A DNA stretch of 64,000 nucleotides from Gracilaria domingensis (GCA_022539475.1 VCMS01000243.1:20922-84921); one strand, 5' to 3'; positions 1-11,284 are shown, counted from the stretch's first letter. Notes: generated from the sequence alone by a model not told the origin. A program made the numbers and translations.

Positions 1-284
1 GGATACATTGTGTTCGTTTCCAATTGTCGGATAGCCTCTCTTTCTGCCTCGCGGTGCAGTGCTGAACTCCACCGAAGGATTGGAAGATATTCTCCAAATG
101 AAGAACGGGCTTCGTTTAGATGTTCAAGGGCCGTAATCGACAAGTCTCGTTCGCTGCGATCTGGGAATGGACGGGAAACAGGATAGGGGAAAAAGGGAGC
201 TTCACGTTCCACAGTTTCCGTGAAGCCGATGTAAAGCTGCGTACCCGCCCTAAAGAGGGAGGAGTCAATTGAAACCTGTTGCAT
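1..284 (-). CDS. Unknown protein, N-terminal part, runs off left edge
   Basis: The frame is open on the minus strand from an ATG at 284 to the window edge, 94 codons without a stop. An in-frame stop lies 15 nt upstream of the ATG, so this is the first possible start. The product begins MQQVSIDSS, is hydrophilic with many charged residues, and has no signal peptide or membrane segment in the visible part. I do not recognise the family. The open length is only moderately improbable by chance, so the call rests on the clean start and the balanced composition. The rest of the gene lies left of the window. Confidence 0.4.
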   Translation of the reverse strand, partial: MQQVSIDSSLFRAGTQLYIGFTETVEREAPFFPYPVSRPFPDRSERDLSITALEHLNEARSSFGEYLPILRWSSALHREAEREAIRQLETNTMY

Positions 285-2008
285 CACGAAAACCGTTCGT
301 CAGACTTTATCGGAATTTGTTGGGTTCTGAGAAGACGAGCACAAGGAGACATGTTCGAGTCCTACTGTTATAGGCAGACAAGAATAAACAGATGCTGTAT
401 TCTGCGTAAAGTACAATCTCTTACTGAAGAATATGAGCTGCATCGGCACTGAATTATGATAGTGGACCTCGAGTGAGAACATGAGCATTCTGTGGAAGAA
501 AGTGGCTACGCAGATATATGATGAAAAAGAAATGAGCAGAAATACATCAAACTTAAGGCATTTCTGAGGTTACAGCAGATACAGCATGACACCTGTAAAT
601 AAAAAAATGAATGGATCGAAAATACCGCTGCTCCGAGTATCCACTTAAAGGGGTGTAAAAGAGGCGTGGGACGAGCAGAAGGCGAGTCAAATGTGCAGCA
701 ATACTGAAACTTGAAATGCAATGTTTTGAGATTTGCTACACTGTGGAGCAGGGCCACAGCGCACACGCATCACGGTGCAAGCGGGTCTTTGTTCGCGGTG
801 CAGACCAGCTGCAACCCCGCCGCCCCGCTGACGACATTTTTCTCGCCGTCATCATCATGAGTATCATGAGTGTCATGTCTGTCGTCCAGCCGCCCTCTCG
901 TCCGTTTTTTCGCCTCCAAAATTTGGATGATGGAGCTGTGACATTTAATGTCACAGCCCCATCGCTGCTCGTGGTGCGTCCCCTCCACAGATCTTACTTG
1001 AGCGCTGACAAGCAACTAACCGATGTCGCATGTCACAGCCGGCATCCGTGGTCCTCTGTTTCCGATCAGTCGCAGCTGCCGTCCTTTACACGTAGTTCTC
1101 TCAGAACCCTCTACCTTCCTAAACACACGTAGCCTTGGTACTGGATCAATACAACCAAACTTTTGACCAGTTTGGAACAAACTTCAACACCAAACGGGCT
1201 TCATGACGTGGATTGTCGCAATGCCTGCACCTTTGGTACGCATCATGAACGCTGCTGTTCGACATGGAGGATTCCTCACAACGGGCCAAGAGAATATACT
1301 TTCCGATATCGATGATGACGTGGATAACGCATTGGCAGATCATGATCATGATCATGATGAGTTGATGGCGCGCCCAAGGGGGTAACAGCATCTTCTAGTA
1401 CATGTACCCTGCTAAATATGCAACCTAAACGTAACCTAAACATCATATTATTCTAAGTTCTGATTGACTGATCCAAGCTTGGCATTACCTTCAAGGTAGA
1501 CCCTGTCCTGTGCTGACGGCTCATCATGACATGTCTCGTGCGTCCACGGCACGAACGCTTTACAGAAAGAACAAAACGGCAAATGATTCCTTAGCAATTT
1601 TCGAGAAAGTTTGTATCAATAGGCAGTTCGTTCAGAAGTTCCTTCTGTGAAACTGAGAACTTCCACCCCATCAAGACATCTTTTTTCTTTCAAATGATAC
1701 GAAAGCGAAAACTGTTTCTCATGCGAAGATGATCCTGAACACCAAGCAATGCATTTAGCACCATCAGCACCATTCTTCCACACGGGATGGTCTCATATCT
1801 ATGCCAGTTGTCAGAGCAGTTGATGTGATGTTCAAGATGATTGGCTGAGTGACTCTACGATCCGTCTGTAGCTATCTTGTTCCTCGTGGACGTGTTTCCT
1901 ATCCAAACATCTCATGATCGAAAGATATCCTTCCAAAAAGATTGTCACAAGAAAATTGGGAGAACCATTTTTCGGCACCTAGGTCTCATTTGTCTTGTGT
2001 TCTTTCTC
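285..2008. other. Intergenic, no gene recognised
   Basis: Only short, mutually overlapping frames occur here and none has recognisable motifs. Low-complexity ATCATG/GTCATG runs are seen near 855-885 and at 1338-1360. Confidence 0.5.
1338..1360. repeat. Short ATCATG microsatellite
   Basis: The hexamer ATCATG is repeated nearly four times in tandem. It lies in intergenic DNA and has no visible link to a gene. Confidence 0.7.
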
Positions 2009-2018
2009 CTATAAAAGA
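2009..2018 (+). promoter_or_regulatory. TATA box of the dynamin-like gene
   Basis: CTATAAAAGA lies 90-99 bp before the ATG at 2108. It places transcription start near 2040 and so favours the 2108 start over the upstream in-frame codons. Confidence 0.65.
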
Positions 2019-2107
2019 CCTTGTCGCCGCGGCGTTTTTGTTCGATTCAGTACCTACCTTCTCAACGGCAGCATTACCAAGAACAAGATAGTAATCGAAG
2101 CTCAGTC

Positions 2108-4167
2108 ATGTCGGATACTATTGACGAAGTCTTTCATGGTCGCCTTGGAAAGAAACTTGCGCTCATCGAAGAACTTAGGCTTCATCTAGGAAGCGAAGGT
2201 ATCCAGTGTCCTGGAGTTCTGGTTGTCGGTGCCCAGTCCGCTGGCAAGTCTTCTGTTCTGGAACGGCTCACATCCATTCGCTTTCCCCGTGCACAGAATA
2301 CATGTACAAGGGTACCAACCATCGTACAACTTCATACGAATCCTCTCGTTAAAGTTGCCACTGCGCTGGTATCCAAGAATGCAGACTTTTCAGATGCGAA
2401 GACATGTGAAGATATGAAGTCTGTGGAGGACGCCATTTTGGCATTCTCTTCTTCGATTATGGAAAACACCGCCCCAATTTCCGATTCACCAATCCATATT
2501 CGCTACACGAGGAAAAAGGGACCTGTCATGACCTTGATCGACTTGCCTGGCATTACGCACGTTGACGTAGATGGCCGCGACGACTTCGATATTCATGATG
2601 TGACATCTTCTATGGTACATAAATACGTCAAAAACGACAATATGGTTGTGCTGGTGGTCATTCCGGCAAACGATGACTTTGGAAACGCAGAGGCCTTGCG
2701 AATTGCTCAACTGTACGACAAAGAGGGGAAGCGAACTATTGGTGTCGTCTCAAAATGTGATCTCGTTCCACAGAACTCGGACATTCTACATAAGATTCGA
2801 ATGAGTCGTCAAGGCGACGTCAAGCTTGCACTAGGTTTTATCGCAGTTCGGAACAAGGACATTGGGGAAGATGGGAAAGACATTGAGAAGATTGAGTCAA
2901 AGCTTTTCTCTACTCACGAATTGCTAAGACATTTAGCTGAGGAACAACGTGGATACGCTGCACTGACAAGAAAGATCGTCGACTTGCAGAGCCAGCGGGT
3001 GGATGAATTTATCCCGGAGGCTAAACGATTAGTTCAACAACGAATTAAGGAGTTGCATATGGAGAGGAAGACGTTTGGGAGCTGCCCGACTACCTTGGCC
3101 GAGAAGCGGATGATCCTGACTGGACTGCTATGCGAAGTGCAGGAACAAGTAGGTAGCCTCATTCGAGCTGAGAATGTTGCTGAGCAAAGTCTGAATATAT
3201 CATCGAGATCAAATGAGTTCTGCGAGATGTTTGCCACGGAGATTCGGAACGAGTTACCGGATATTTTGGGCGCCGAGTTTGGCGAGCAGTTACTAGACTA
3301 TGTGCGAGAGGCAAGTGGATATGGGCTACCGAATTTCATCAGCGATCCTGTGTTCCGGGGAGAAGTGAAGACTCTTCTGTTGGATACATTGGTTCAAGAT
3401 CAAACGGAGGAGCTGATTTGTCGTTCAGAGAAGTACATGACTGAGGTTTATGGGAAAGTGGTCATGGGAACAGAAGTATGTCGCAAGTTTGAGAAACTTG
3501 GCGTACGAGTATCTGAAGAAATCTCTCGGTTGATCGAAGAGGCTGCGGAGAAATCGCGGACTGCAACAGAAGGTTTGATTTCTAGTGAAATAAGTCAAAT
3601 CTTTAATTGAGGACCATTGTCCGCATTAAAGAAAGAAGTCAAATCTTCACATTGAACCCTGCTTACATGGAAAAGATTATGCAAGTGAACAGCGCTCTTG
3701 TTTCAAAGTTGCGATCTGTTGGCGAGCAGGCTCAAACGAAAACGAACAATTGTTATGGACGTTCGACTGGTCATCATAGCAGCATGACTCAGAAATCGTT
3801 GGTTGTACCTGCAATGCGTGAAGAAGACAACCAATTCGTGAATAGGTGGGACGAGTTGATTAAGACATCCCTCAACTCAAGGGACAAGACGATGAAGCAA
3901 GCTGTTTTTGAGCTGCAGATCTCTCTTCATTGCTACATCCAGGTTATGCTAAACCGTTTGTTTGATGTGATTCCAATGGTCGTGCGCGATAAGCTCATTT
4001 ACCGTGTAAACGAAGTGTTTCACTACAAGGTTCAGGAAGCATTTGAAGCTGATGATATTCTAGACGTGGTACTGGAAGAGAAGCAAACCGTCAAGGAGAA
4101 ACGTCGGGCGGTAGAAAATCGCCTACAATTGATGAAAACTGCGCTTAAGAAGCTTAGGGAGCTTTAG
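2108..4167 (+). CDS. Dynamin-superfamily GTPase (Mx/DRP-like), with a short intron or frameshift
   Basis: Large GTPase that, by family, would assemble on membranes and drive fission or remodelling. Visible motifs counted from the ATG at 2108 are: P-loop GAQSAGKSS at residues 41-49, switch TRVPT at 67-71, DLPG at 145-148, and SKCD at 215-218 in place of the usual TKxD. A helical stalk follows. The last 40 codons match a GTPase effector domain (acidic start, then EKRRAVENRLQLMK). No PH or proline-rich domain is present, as in Mx/DRP-type members. The first frame stops at 3608-3610. The frame resumes two bases over and reads SQIFTLNPAYMEKI, typical of the post-middle-domain region. SQIF occurs on both sides of the break, encoded by an 11-bp direct repeat (AGTCAAATCTT). 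Either an intron of about 47-59 nt (GT at 3573 or 3585, AG at 3630-3631) or a small duplication explains it. Total about 680 aa. Cytosolic or membrane-peripheral. Confidence 0.85.
3573..3631 (+). other. Candidate short intron (or frameshift duplication) in the dynamin gene
   Basis: GT at 3573 (or 3585) and AG at 3630-3631 would remove the stop at 3608-3610 and join the two frames in phase. The 5' sites (GTTTGA, GTGAAA) are weak. An 11-bp direct repeat flanks the site, so a duplication causing a frameshift is the alternative. Confidence 0.4.
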
Positions 4168-4927
4168 AAACGAGAACCTAATTCCACAATCAAGCTCATG
4201 ATACGTAGATGCTGAACTTGGATGAATTGAGAAAACTGGCTTCTTAGCCAACTCGTCTCGCTAGGCATGCGAAACAAGCGTCATTCCAGTCTCCAAATAC
4301 GGAAATAAAGAGCTGATGGCAACGATCTGAGACTACAAACTATCTAAAGTACTCATTGCAACAAAGCAGTTGGCTTTGGCCTTCAAGTTATGTCAGTGTC
4401 CAAACTACGTACGTATATCAAAGAAGCACGCTCGTAAAGACAATAGAATGGATGAGGTTGGACTTAACCTGAGTTAAATTGTAACTCACGCGAAGACTAA
4501 CCTCAGCCTCCAGGCTAAAACTCAGTTTGTGTGTATACATCATGTTTGGAGAAAATGCTCAGAAGTGAAAGATACTGTTTATGTAAAGCGACAGCATAAA
4601 GGGTACATACAAGAATACCTTCTAGAGGATAACAGACTGGACTGTTCTCGCCCCGTTAAGCACTGCTATGCAATTTCCGTCAAAGATTTCACTTACAGAA
4701 GTTGTCTAAGTGTCAAATACTGTGTATGGGCAATGGGGTCCTGGACTACGGTATTTGCAGTGTCCTCTTTACGTTCAACTGAATGTGAGAACAACGTGCC
4801 GACTGATTCTCAAAGAACGAGAAAACGCCTTCGATCCGTTTTATGTTGCTTAAATCGACGATGGACTAATGCCATTCACCAAACCTTCCAGATGTGTTTA
4901 TACGGTCCCGTAGTCTGGTGTAAAAAA
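4168..4927. other. Convergent intergenic region, no gene seen
   Basis: Lies between the 3' ends of the dynamin-like gene (plus) and the CK1-like gene (minus). One 157-codon plus-strand frame crosses into the kinase 3' end and has no recognisable features. Confidence 0.5.
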
Positions 4928-5788
4928 TTACTCCCAGTCATACGGAACGCGGACAGTTCCCTTATGTTCGATCAGGGCCGAATCCAGAATACTTATCATT
5001 GACGCATAGTCAGGTTTCTCTTCAAAAGAGAGCTCCCAAACCTTTCTAGCAAATTCTGGAAGCCCCTGCGTTCCTGAGCAAAGGACATCAGTAGACATTG
5101 CGCTTTTCATAGGCCCCGCCTCATCGTCATTGAGAGGCTTCCATGGGAGAGTTCCTTTTGCAAGGTATACTAACACGAACACCAACGACTTCAAGTCATC
5201 TCTTCGAGATTGAACTTTCTCTGCATGTGCTCGAGGTGGTGCAAACAAACATGTGCCGTAGAAACTGCTGTTAGAATCGCTTATATGTCGAGAGTTGTGG
5301 AGGAGATATTTGTGGGAGCAACCAAAATCCACCAGATGGAACTTGACCAACCGCTTGCCTTCTTTCAGCAACATGATATTGGACGGTTTCACATCCCCAT
5401 GTAAGATACCTTTCGAGTGTATGTACTGTAGCATGCGGATGACCTTGCTTCCAATCTTGAGAACCGTTGACATGGAGAACGAACCCCTGTTCTTCTTTCT
5501 TAGGTCTTCGAGAGAAGATTCGAATCGATTCATGACTATTACGCTATATCTTCGATGAGTAGAGTAGTAGTAAACGCGAGGAAGAAAATGTCTATTGTGC
5601 TCAATGCACCCCAAATGGCTATAGGCTCGGTACTCACGAAGCAAAGACCGATGTCCTTCGCAAACTTTAACAGCGTACCTGCGGCCATCTCTATCTCGTG
5701 CAGAATACACGACACCCTCACCACCGCCACCGATCTTGGAGCGAATGAAGTACATGTTGTTAATAGACTCGTTCTCATGCAATCCCAT
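4928..5788 (-). CDS. Casein kinase 1-like protein kinase
   Basis: Ser/Thr kinase domain filling nearly all of 286 aa. Numbered from the ATG at 5788, a glycine-rich loop GGGGEG lies at 20-25, the VAVK-type lysine at 41, HGDVKPSN at 130-137 with catalytic Asp132, and DFG at 154-156. A CK1-family signature SRRDDLKSL at 194-202 is followed by Tyr-Leu-(Ala)-Lys-Gly-x-Leu-Pro-Trp. The HRD motif is HGD, as in some VRK/CK1 relatives, and activity is expected because Lys, Asp and DFG are intact. An upstream in-frame TTG is unlikely as a start in a eukaryote, so the first ATG was chosen. There is almost no extension beyond the catalytic core, so regulatory tails are absent. A minus-strand TATA box (6084-6096) lies about 300 bp upstream, implying a long leader. 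Confidence 0.85.
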   Translation of the reverse strand: MGLHENESINNMYFIRSKIGGGGEGVVYSARDRDGRRYAVKVCEGHRSLLREYRAYSHLGCIEHNRHFLPRVYYYSTHRRYSVIVMNRFESSLEDLRKKNRGSFSMSTVLKIGSKVIRMLQYIHSKGILHGDVKPSNIMLLKEGKRLVKFHLVDFGCSHKYLLHNSRHISDSNSSFYGTCLFAPPRAHAEKVQSRRDDLKSLVFVLVYLAKGTLPWKPLNDDEAGPMKSAMSTDVLCSGTQGLPEFARKVWELSFEEKPDYASMISILDSALIEHKGTVRVPYDWE

Positions 5789-7527
5789 GGCAAACAACGT
5801 AAGTTTTCGAATTTGGTTTCAAAGATGAAAAGCGAGGGAGATTGTCAAAGGCGGATATGCGAGAAGATATGGTGAGCTATGCTTAGCCAAGGGATGAGAT
5901 AAAGCTGGAATTTAATGGACGGCGGATGGTTAGCCTATCAATCGTCATACAAATCGTACTGATCTAGTGTCGGCAGCACGCACCGTCTAGATTGGCGCTT
6001 CGAAGATATCAGTGGAAATGAATGATTGTCAAGTTGAGAAGAGAGTCAACGTCGCATCTTAAGACTACGTCTGACGAGATGTCGGCTTTTATATCCCCAA
6101 ACTGCTTGTTGACTAGGATATATCTTTGAAGTACGTGAAGGTGTATACGGTTCCGCGTTTCATACCAAGTGTGGATGACCAAATAATATCATTGTGTTCC
6201 ACGTTTCCGTCGGAATCGGGCTCACCAATAGATGCTAGTCCAAGAGGGCGAGCGAACAAAGTGGAAGGTAGTTCATTGATTCAAATGGGAATTCAGACGT
6301 TCTCCCGAAAAGCTCTTCACCAAGTGGCTGTGGAATCGAAATATGTTTCTTATAAAACAATCCTAGTGTTTGCTGGAGGCGAGACTCATGATGCTTCCAA
6401 CTGCGTTGAGGTCAATGGCCTCGTCTCGAGAATTAGTTGTTGCATTGAAGCTTATATCCAGCCCTGCTTGCACAACTGAAGTTCACATGTGCCCTGTTCT
6501 CGAAAGCTACGGATGGCACTTGTATGTTTTCTAATGTGTAAATACCTTTTCGAAAGTGCTTTCAATCAATGTCCGTCAAAGTGGGATAACTCTCGATTTA
6601 TTCGCTCGATAACTACAAACATCTCTTAAACTCCACGTATTTTTAATCTAGTAGACTTCCAGCGTACTGGAAGCATGATAGGTTCTAAAAATATCCTGTA
6701 TAAACCGTCCTTTAAATGGCTTTTAAATCAATGTTAGAAGAAAATGGATCGATACCGCGGAGGGCGGGCAAAAGCTCAGGTTCCAGCATAACAAAAGATC
6801 TTGAAATGGATCAAGACCACGTTCGCGAAAAAAAGAAGGGCGGATTGCAGTGCATATCGCGCGAGTGCTATACATGTGATCCGACTCTCGTTGGGCTTCC
6901 ATAAGTAGGAGTTATGTCCACAACCGAGTGCAGATAACTGTGAGGTATAACGAAAAAACTAAGTTCAAGTTACCCCTGTAACTAGTGTACACGTGAACGT
7001 CGAAAGCCTCTGGAGATACGCAGAAAACTTACAAAGAAAAGCCAGGACCTCAGGAGTCCCGGACTTCCCGTTCACGCAGTTCATGTGCTATGAGCCTTCC
7101 GGCATTCGCATTGAGTTTGCATACCATCCCCCTGCCGAATGAGCCGCACATCATTGGCGTCGTTCGTTGGTCAAATTCCCTAGGAGGAAAATAGGCATAT
7201 CCTATCATCTCACCACTGATAGCGTAAATCACGACTTGTTTCTTCAATGGAGATGCGGAGAACGAAGCGCAACCGCACGAGCTCCCTCATTCTTCAAGCA
7301 GGAGCTCGAAGAATGTAAATATAACATGCATCGAACACGCAGCGTCATGTACGACGTGTCGTAGGTACACAGCTGGCCAGTAATAACATCAACTCATACG
7401 TGTCGGACAATGTCTCAATGTTAATTATTAAATTTATGTTGTTTTGTAAACGAAAATCAATAGGTTGGTCCAAAGCGCTTTCGAGAAGCCCTTTCGGTCC
7501 GTATTGCTCGATTTCAAGCCCCACCAC
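5789..7527. other. Intergenic, upstream of the CK1-like gene
   Basis: Contains the minus-strand TATA box at 6084-6096 and only short frames of no recognisable content. Confidence 0.45.
6084..6096 (-). promoter_or_regulatory. TATA box on minus strand, probably for the CK1-like kinase
   Basis: GGATATAAAAGCC reads toward the kinase gene. The start codon is about 300 bp further on, so a leader of about 265 nt would follow. Confidence 0.4.
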
Positions 7528-8496
7528 CTACGTTATCCACGAATAACATCGGCATCTCGACCGATAAGGATTCCTAGAAACGGCGAAGTTGCAGACATCT
7601 GCAAAACAGTCCGATGGGCTTTCTAAGTATCCCAAACTTTGGCCCCGGTGGCACCTACCTCGATAGCGTCGTAGAGCAGAATCACTTGCCCTGCAGTTGC
7701 CGCACTGCTGCAAGGATATAGTCTGAAGGAAGATTGAGCTGTCTCTGCAGCACTGTTCGCACCTTCGTTTGAAAATGCTGTTTTCGCTTCCAACGCGTCC
7801 AAGAAAACTTTCATCCATAGCAACCGAGTCATTGAACAGAACGCTCCCTCCGGAAACCACTGTCCCCAGCTCGTCAGACAGAGGTGGTGCCGGTGTGGCA
7901 ATACCATTCTCTCGCGTGTCTTCTTCATTGGAATATCCGTCAGTGGAAAACACTTGATTGATGTCCGCCGAGTGCGTCGGCAAGTTACTTCTAGCGCTTG
8001 GATCAGACCGATCGTCGCTGACTGGCGATGGTGCAACCAAGTCCCTACGAATTTCATTACTATCTGACACATCATGTCGTAGTGGCCTATTAGCCTCTGA
8101 TATGTTTTCATTCCCACAGCCTTGTGCGACGCTATGGTGCTTAGCCGCGGCGTGCAGTATTCGGATGTATGGGCTGTACGCAAGGTTCCGAATTTCCCTG
8201 CTCACTGGGTCTTTTGATTGAGATGATGCACCCGGATATTTCCAGATCGACTTCACACTCCGAGGGACGATATTTGTAGAACTAACAGACTTGTCTCGAT
8301 GCATGGGTAGTAGCATGATTCCATGAACAGGAATGAAAGCGATAAGCTTTGCAACAAGGATCACAAACACCAACATTGATGCGTTTCTTCTCGCCGCCAC
8401 ATTCATATTGTCGAAGACGAATTTTGGATCTCTGTATCTACTAGCATTCTCGAAGCTCAGATTGTTAAACCAGAGCCACACTCGGGGCAAACCCAT
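7528..8496 (-). CDS. Family A1: membrane-anchored protein with ten-cysteine C-terminal module
   Basis: 322 aa. A hydrophobic segment at about residues 41-59, after an Arg-containing N-terminus, looks like a signal anchor, giving a luminal or extracellular C-terminus. Residues 65-225 are Ser/Pro/Asp-rich and low in complexity. The last 93 residues (from 230) form a module beginning SFLGRVGSEN, followed by ten cysteines: C-x2-CC-x14-C-x2-C-x13-C-x14-C-x4-C-x12-C-x-C. The same module ends the proteins at 10439-11167 and 17181-18623. The ATG at 8496 was chosen because the first 40 residues align loosely with the N-terminus of the neighbour, and a TATA-like AGATAAAAAC lies at about 8573-8583. ATG 8406 is the alternative. 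The function is unknown; a cell-wall or surface role is inference. Confidence 0.65.
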   Translation of the reverse strand: MGLPRVWLWFNNLSFENASRYRDPKFVFDNMNVAARRNASMLVFVILVAKLIAFIPVHGIMLLPMHRDKSVSSTNIVPRSVKSIWKYPGASSQSKDPVSREIRNLAYSPYIRILHAAAKHHSVAQGCGNENISEANRPLRHDVSDSNEIRRDLVAPSPVSDDRSDPSARSNLPTHSADINQVFSTDGYSNEEDTRENGIATPAPPLSDELGTVVSGGSVLFNDSVAMDESFLGRVGSENSIFKRRCEQCCRDSSIFLQTISLQQCGNCRASDSALRRYRGRCHRGQSLGYLESPSDCFADVCNFAVSRNPYRSRCRCYSWIT

Positions 8497-8572
8497 TAAG
8501 AACGCAATAATACATCGCTTTGTTTGCTATCTAATAAGTGTACTGAAGTTGGAGGAGGGGAATAATGCTCTT

Positions 8573-8583
8573 GTTTTTATCTA
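8573..8583 (-). promoter_or_regulatory. TATA-like element for family A1
   Basis: AGATAAAAAC on the minus strand, about 80 bp upstream of the ATG at 8496. Confidence 0.35.
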
Positions 8584-10438
8584 GTGTCAGTTAGCACTCT
8601 TTTGATACTGACGATGATCTTTCAAAGTATTTGCTTCTCGGTCAGCAAGGATTTGCAAATTCCATCTCTCTGCAACAGTATCCACACGAAACACAGTGTA
8701 AAAGATTGTCTCGCTCCAATGAAACATGTCTAATCAAGCACAATCTCACAATAGCAAAATCATCATCCCACACCTGTGACGATGTCCTGGGTGTAACATT
8801 AAACAAATACAGGTATGAAAAGTACTGTTGTTATATTGCTGTAGATGTGGGATCCAACCGATTTTATCATCAAAAGAAGAAAGCTAAGGTTAGCCTAGCC
8901 CTTTAGATACTTTGATGATGAAAAGCGTTGAGGTCAGGAGGTGAGTCTGCCCCAACAATTGAATTCCAAGACGAAAAATGGGCTTTGTTGAAAAATGTTA
9001 TTTTCTCATGAAATTGATAATCCACGATTTTACGTTCTTGAACAAGAAGAAACAGTAGTTGGTGGCTATATTTTGAGGCAAGCCTTACAGGTTGTCGGGG
9101 GTTTGTAGCAAACCCCACACGATACGAGGAATTTACGTAACGTGTCTCGCATTAAAAAACAGAAAGTTGCGCAAGAAAAATAGCAACAAAAAATCCATTG
9201 AATTTCTATCTTCGGCAAAGAAACTTTCGTTATGCGCGTTTCTATTCGGAACAAAATAATTAACCTTTAGTTGTCGAATCAGATGAATAATGTGGATGGA
9301 TATCGGGAGCAAGCGGGCAGACCTCAGAAGTTTTAGCAACTCTCTCCCTTCTGATTCCTTTCCCGCTGTGGATGCCTGTGGCTCAGCGTAATTAATAGAC
9401 CAATCATGACAAGGAGATAGCTCTCGACCGTAGGGAGCTAGTCTGAGGACGAGCTCCCTACGGTCGAGGGCTATCTTCGGCGGTTGATTGAAGGCAACCC
9501 CCAATATGAGCAGGGGGCTCAATATACCGTTGATGCTGTACCTTACTGTCTTTGTTCAGAAAGCGGTATAAATATGCTGGAGGAAAGAACTACCTTTTTC
9601 AAACGTCCCAAGACAGACACAATTTTGGGGGTTCTATCACCAAAATGGTACCGAGAACATCTTTTTGTCCCAGCAAAGAACTCCAACAGGGCAAATAAGC
9701 TGCCTTCCAAGAATTATGAAGTACGCACTTCATGAATTGAAGGCATCCTGTACGACATAGAAAGTGTACTGGCAAGCCTCTCAGAAGAACTTAGCAATAA
9801 AGGGGAGCAAACGTGAAGTTTTGGCTTCCATGACGAGACGGACTAGTAGTTAGGTTTGATTGTGTAGGTGAATGGATGGCATAAGATGTCTATTGGCGAA
9901 AAGTTTTTAAATTACATTCAATGCGCGCAGCATATCGAGAGGAAAATGCTTTCGTGGTGCACATGGAGATTTTTGTCTGTGTAGACACCCGGTACCCCTG
10001 GTATAGGGGGATGGAGCCCCGGATCTCATGAAGAGAGGTCTGAAAGCCCGAAGCAGTTACACCAGGAGCCTCGTTGATCGCGTTGAACTTCGGTCGGACA
10101 AATTCTAATACGATAACTCTTTTTTTTGGAAAATTAATTTATAGTGCAGCTCTTCTGAAGAGCCTCTTCATAAAGCAGCAAATATTTTCCATATCATGAA
10201 ATTCCGTGAAGCATTGAGGGGTAGTTCATCTTCCTCTTCCTTCATCATTTTCTTTGTCAGGCTTAAACTTTTCAATTGACGAGCCTGCAACGCAATTGCA
10301 AGAGTTCAGCAAGATGTAGGGACAAGCATATGGTAATTCGAAGCGCGTTCAAATCTTTCTAGACGGTTGAAAGCAAGGATCCAGATCGACAGCTTCTTGA
10401 ATAACAAGATGACTCGCTATAGGTGCATGGGTAGTAAC
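8584..10438. other. Intergenic region with a long hairpin
   Basis: No convincing gene is present. It holds the hairpin at 9413-9478 and a good TATA box (TATAAATA, 9567-9574) with no clear gene behind it. An 83-codon plus-strand frame (9484-9735) overlaps that TATA box and is not convincing. Confidence 0.45.
9413..9478. repeat. Long perfect-core inverted repeat (hairpin)
   Basis: Arms 9423-9439 and 9452-9468 are exact 17-bp reverse complements (CTCGACCGTAGGGAGCT), with a 12-nt loop. The pairing extends outward to 9413 and 9478 with only two G-T mismatches, giving a 27-bp stem. It could be a structured RNA, a foldback insertion or a regulatory cruciform. Confidence 0.85.
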
Positions 10439-11167
10439 TCAAAGCCAATGATAACATTTGCAATTCGGCCGATGAGGATACGTAGAAAGAGCGTGTCTGC
10501 ACACGTCCACAAAACAGGCTGAAGGATTACCACCATATCCCAAACTATCACCTTCCTTGCACCACCCGTTGTACTTTTGTAGAGCCACATGACTTACCCA
10601 GCAATTGTCACACACATGAGAAGGATTAAAGAAAGTGTCAAATATTGCACTGTTCGTGCAGCAGTGTTCACACCTCTGTTTGAAGCGTCCGTTTTCCTCT
10701 CCAACTCGTCCTAGAAAACTTTGCGGCAGTACAGCCGGCGGAGGTGGATACGGAGTTGAAGCGGACCCTAGAGAGGAACCCGGTATCAAATTCCCTCCAA
10801 AGATCGTCGCAGACGTTGTTTGATTGCTAAAGGCTATGCCGTTTAGATTGAGAACTGGTGGGGGCAGAAGCAAGCCGCTGCTTTGGGCTGGAGTGGGCCA
10901 TTGGATATCGCTCGGGTCCGTAGACGGCGGTGTTTCCTGGTCCCCATGGGTTTCCCGGGTGGAAAACGGCATTGGATTGGACGGGTCACTTATGGATGAC
11001 GGCATGCTCACGGGAAGCGAAATGAAAGCAGGGAAGTATGCAAGGAAACAGAGAACTACAAGTAAGATTGCGCTTCTTACATGGTTTCCAGGCAGAACAA
11101 TTCTGGTAAGCAAACTGTGGTTATCCGATATGGCTGTTCGAAACATATTGTTCCAACCGGAAGTCAT
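10439..11167 (-). CDS. Family A2: membrane-anchored protein with ten-cysteine C-terminal module
   Basis: 242 aa from the ATG at 11167. A cytosolic-looking N-terminus of about 30 residues precedes a hydrophobic stretch (about 32-55, SAILLVVLCFLAYF), a likely signal anchor. A Pro/Ser/Thr-rich spacer (about 56-149) leads to the C-terminal module from about residue 150 (SFLGRVGEEN). Its ten cysteines have the spacing C-x2-CC-x15-C-x2-C-x13-C-x14-C-x4-C-x12-C-x-C. It is a tandem paralogue of the gene at 7528-8496, same strand and 1.9 kb away. The open frame extends upstream to 11365, but a TTAAG-type promoter element at 11276-11284 lies inside that extension and favours 11167. The module is probably disulfide-rich and extracellular. 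Function unknown. Confidence 0.65.
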   Translation of the reverse strand: MTSGWNNMFRTAISDNHSLLTRIVLPGNHVRSAILLVVLCFLAYFPAFISLPVSMPSSISDPSNPMPFSTRETHGDQETPPSTDPSDIQWPTPAQSSGLLLPPPVLNLNGIAFSNQTTSATIFGGNLIPGSSLGSASTPYPPPPAVLPQSFLGRVGEENGRFKQRCEHCCTNSAIFDTFFNPSHVCDNCWVSHVALQKYNGWCKEGDSLGYGGNPSACFVDVCRHALSTYPHRPNCKCYHWL

Positions 11168-11275
11168 CGAACAAGGCGAATGTGGATGGGGGCAGAATCG
11201 GCGTTTGGAGTGGCCGACACGAACGACGCTTAGCTTGTAATGGGTGTCGTTCAAAAGAGCAAACGCGGGGTGTCT

Positions 11276-11284
11276 ACTTAAGCT
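11276..11284 (-). promoter_or_regulatory. CTTAAG-type promoter element (family A2)
   Basis: GCTTAAGTA on the minus strand, about 115 bp upstream of the ATG at 11167. A similar element lies at comparable distance before three other secreted-protein genes. Confidence 0.35.

Noticed and set aside
4529-5002. 157-codon plus-strand frame
   Set aside because: Overlaps the 3' end of the CK1-like gene on the other strand and does not resemble any protein family.
9133-9522. 129-codon minus-strand frame through the hairpin
   Set aside because: Part of the frame is the palindrome itself and the rest has no recognisable content.
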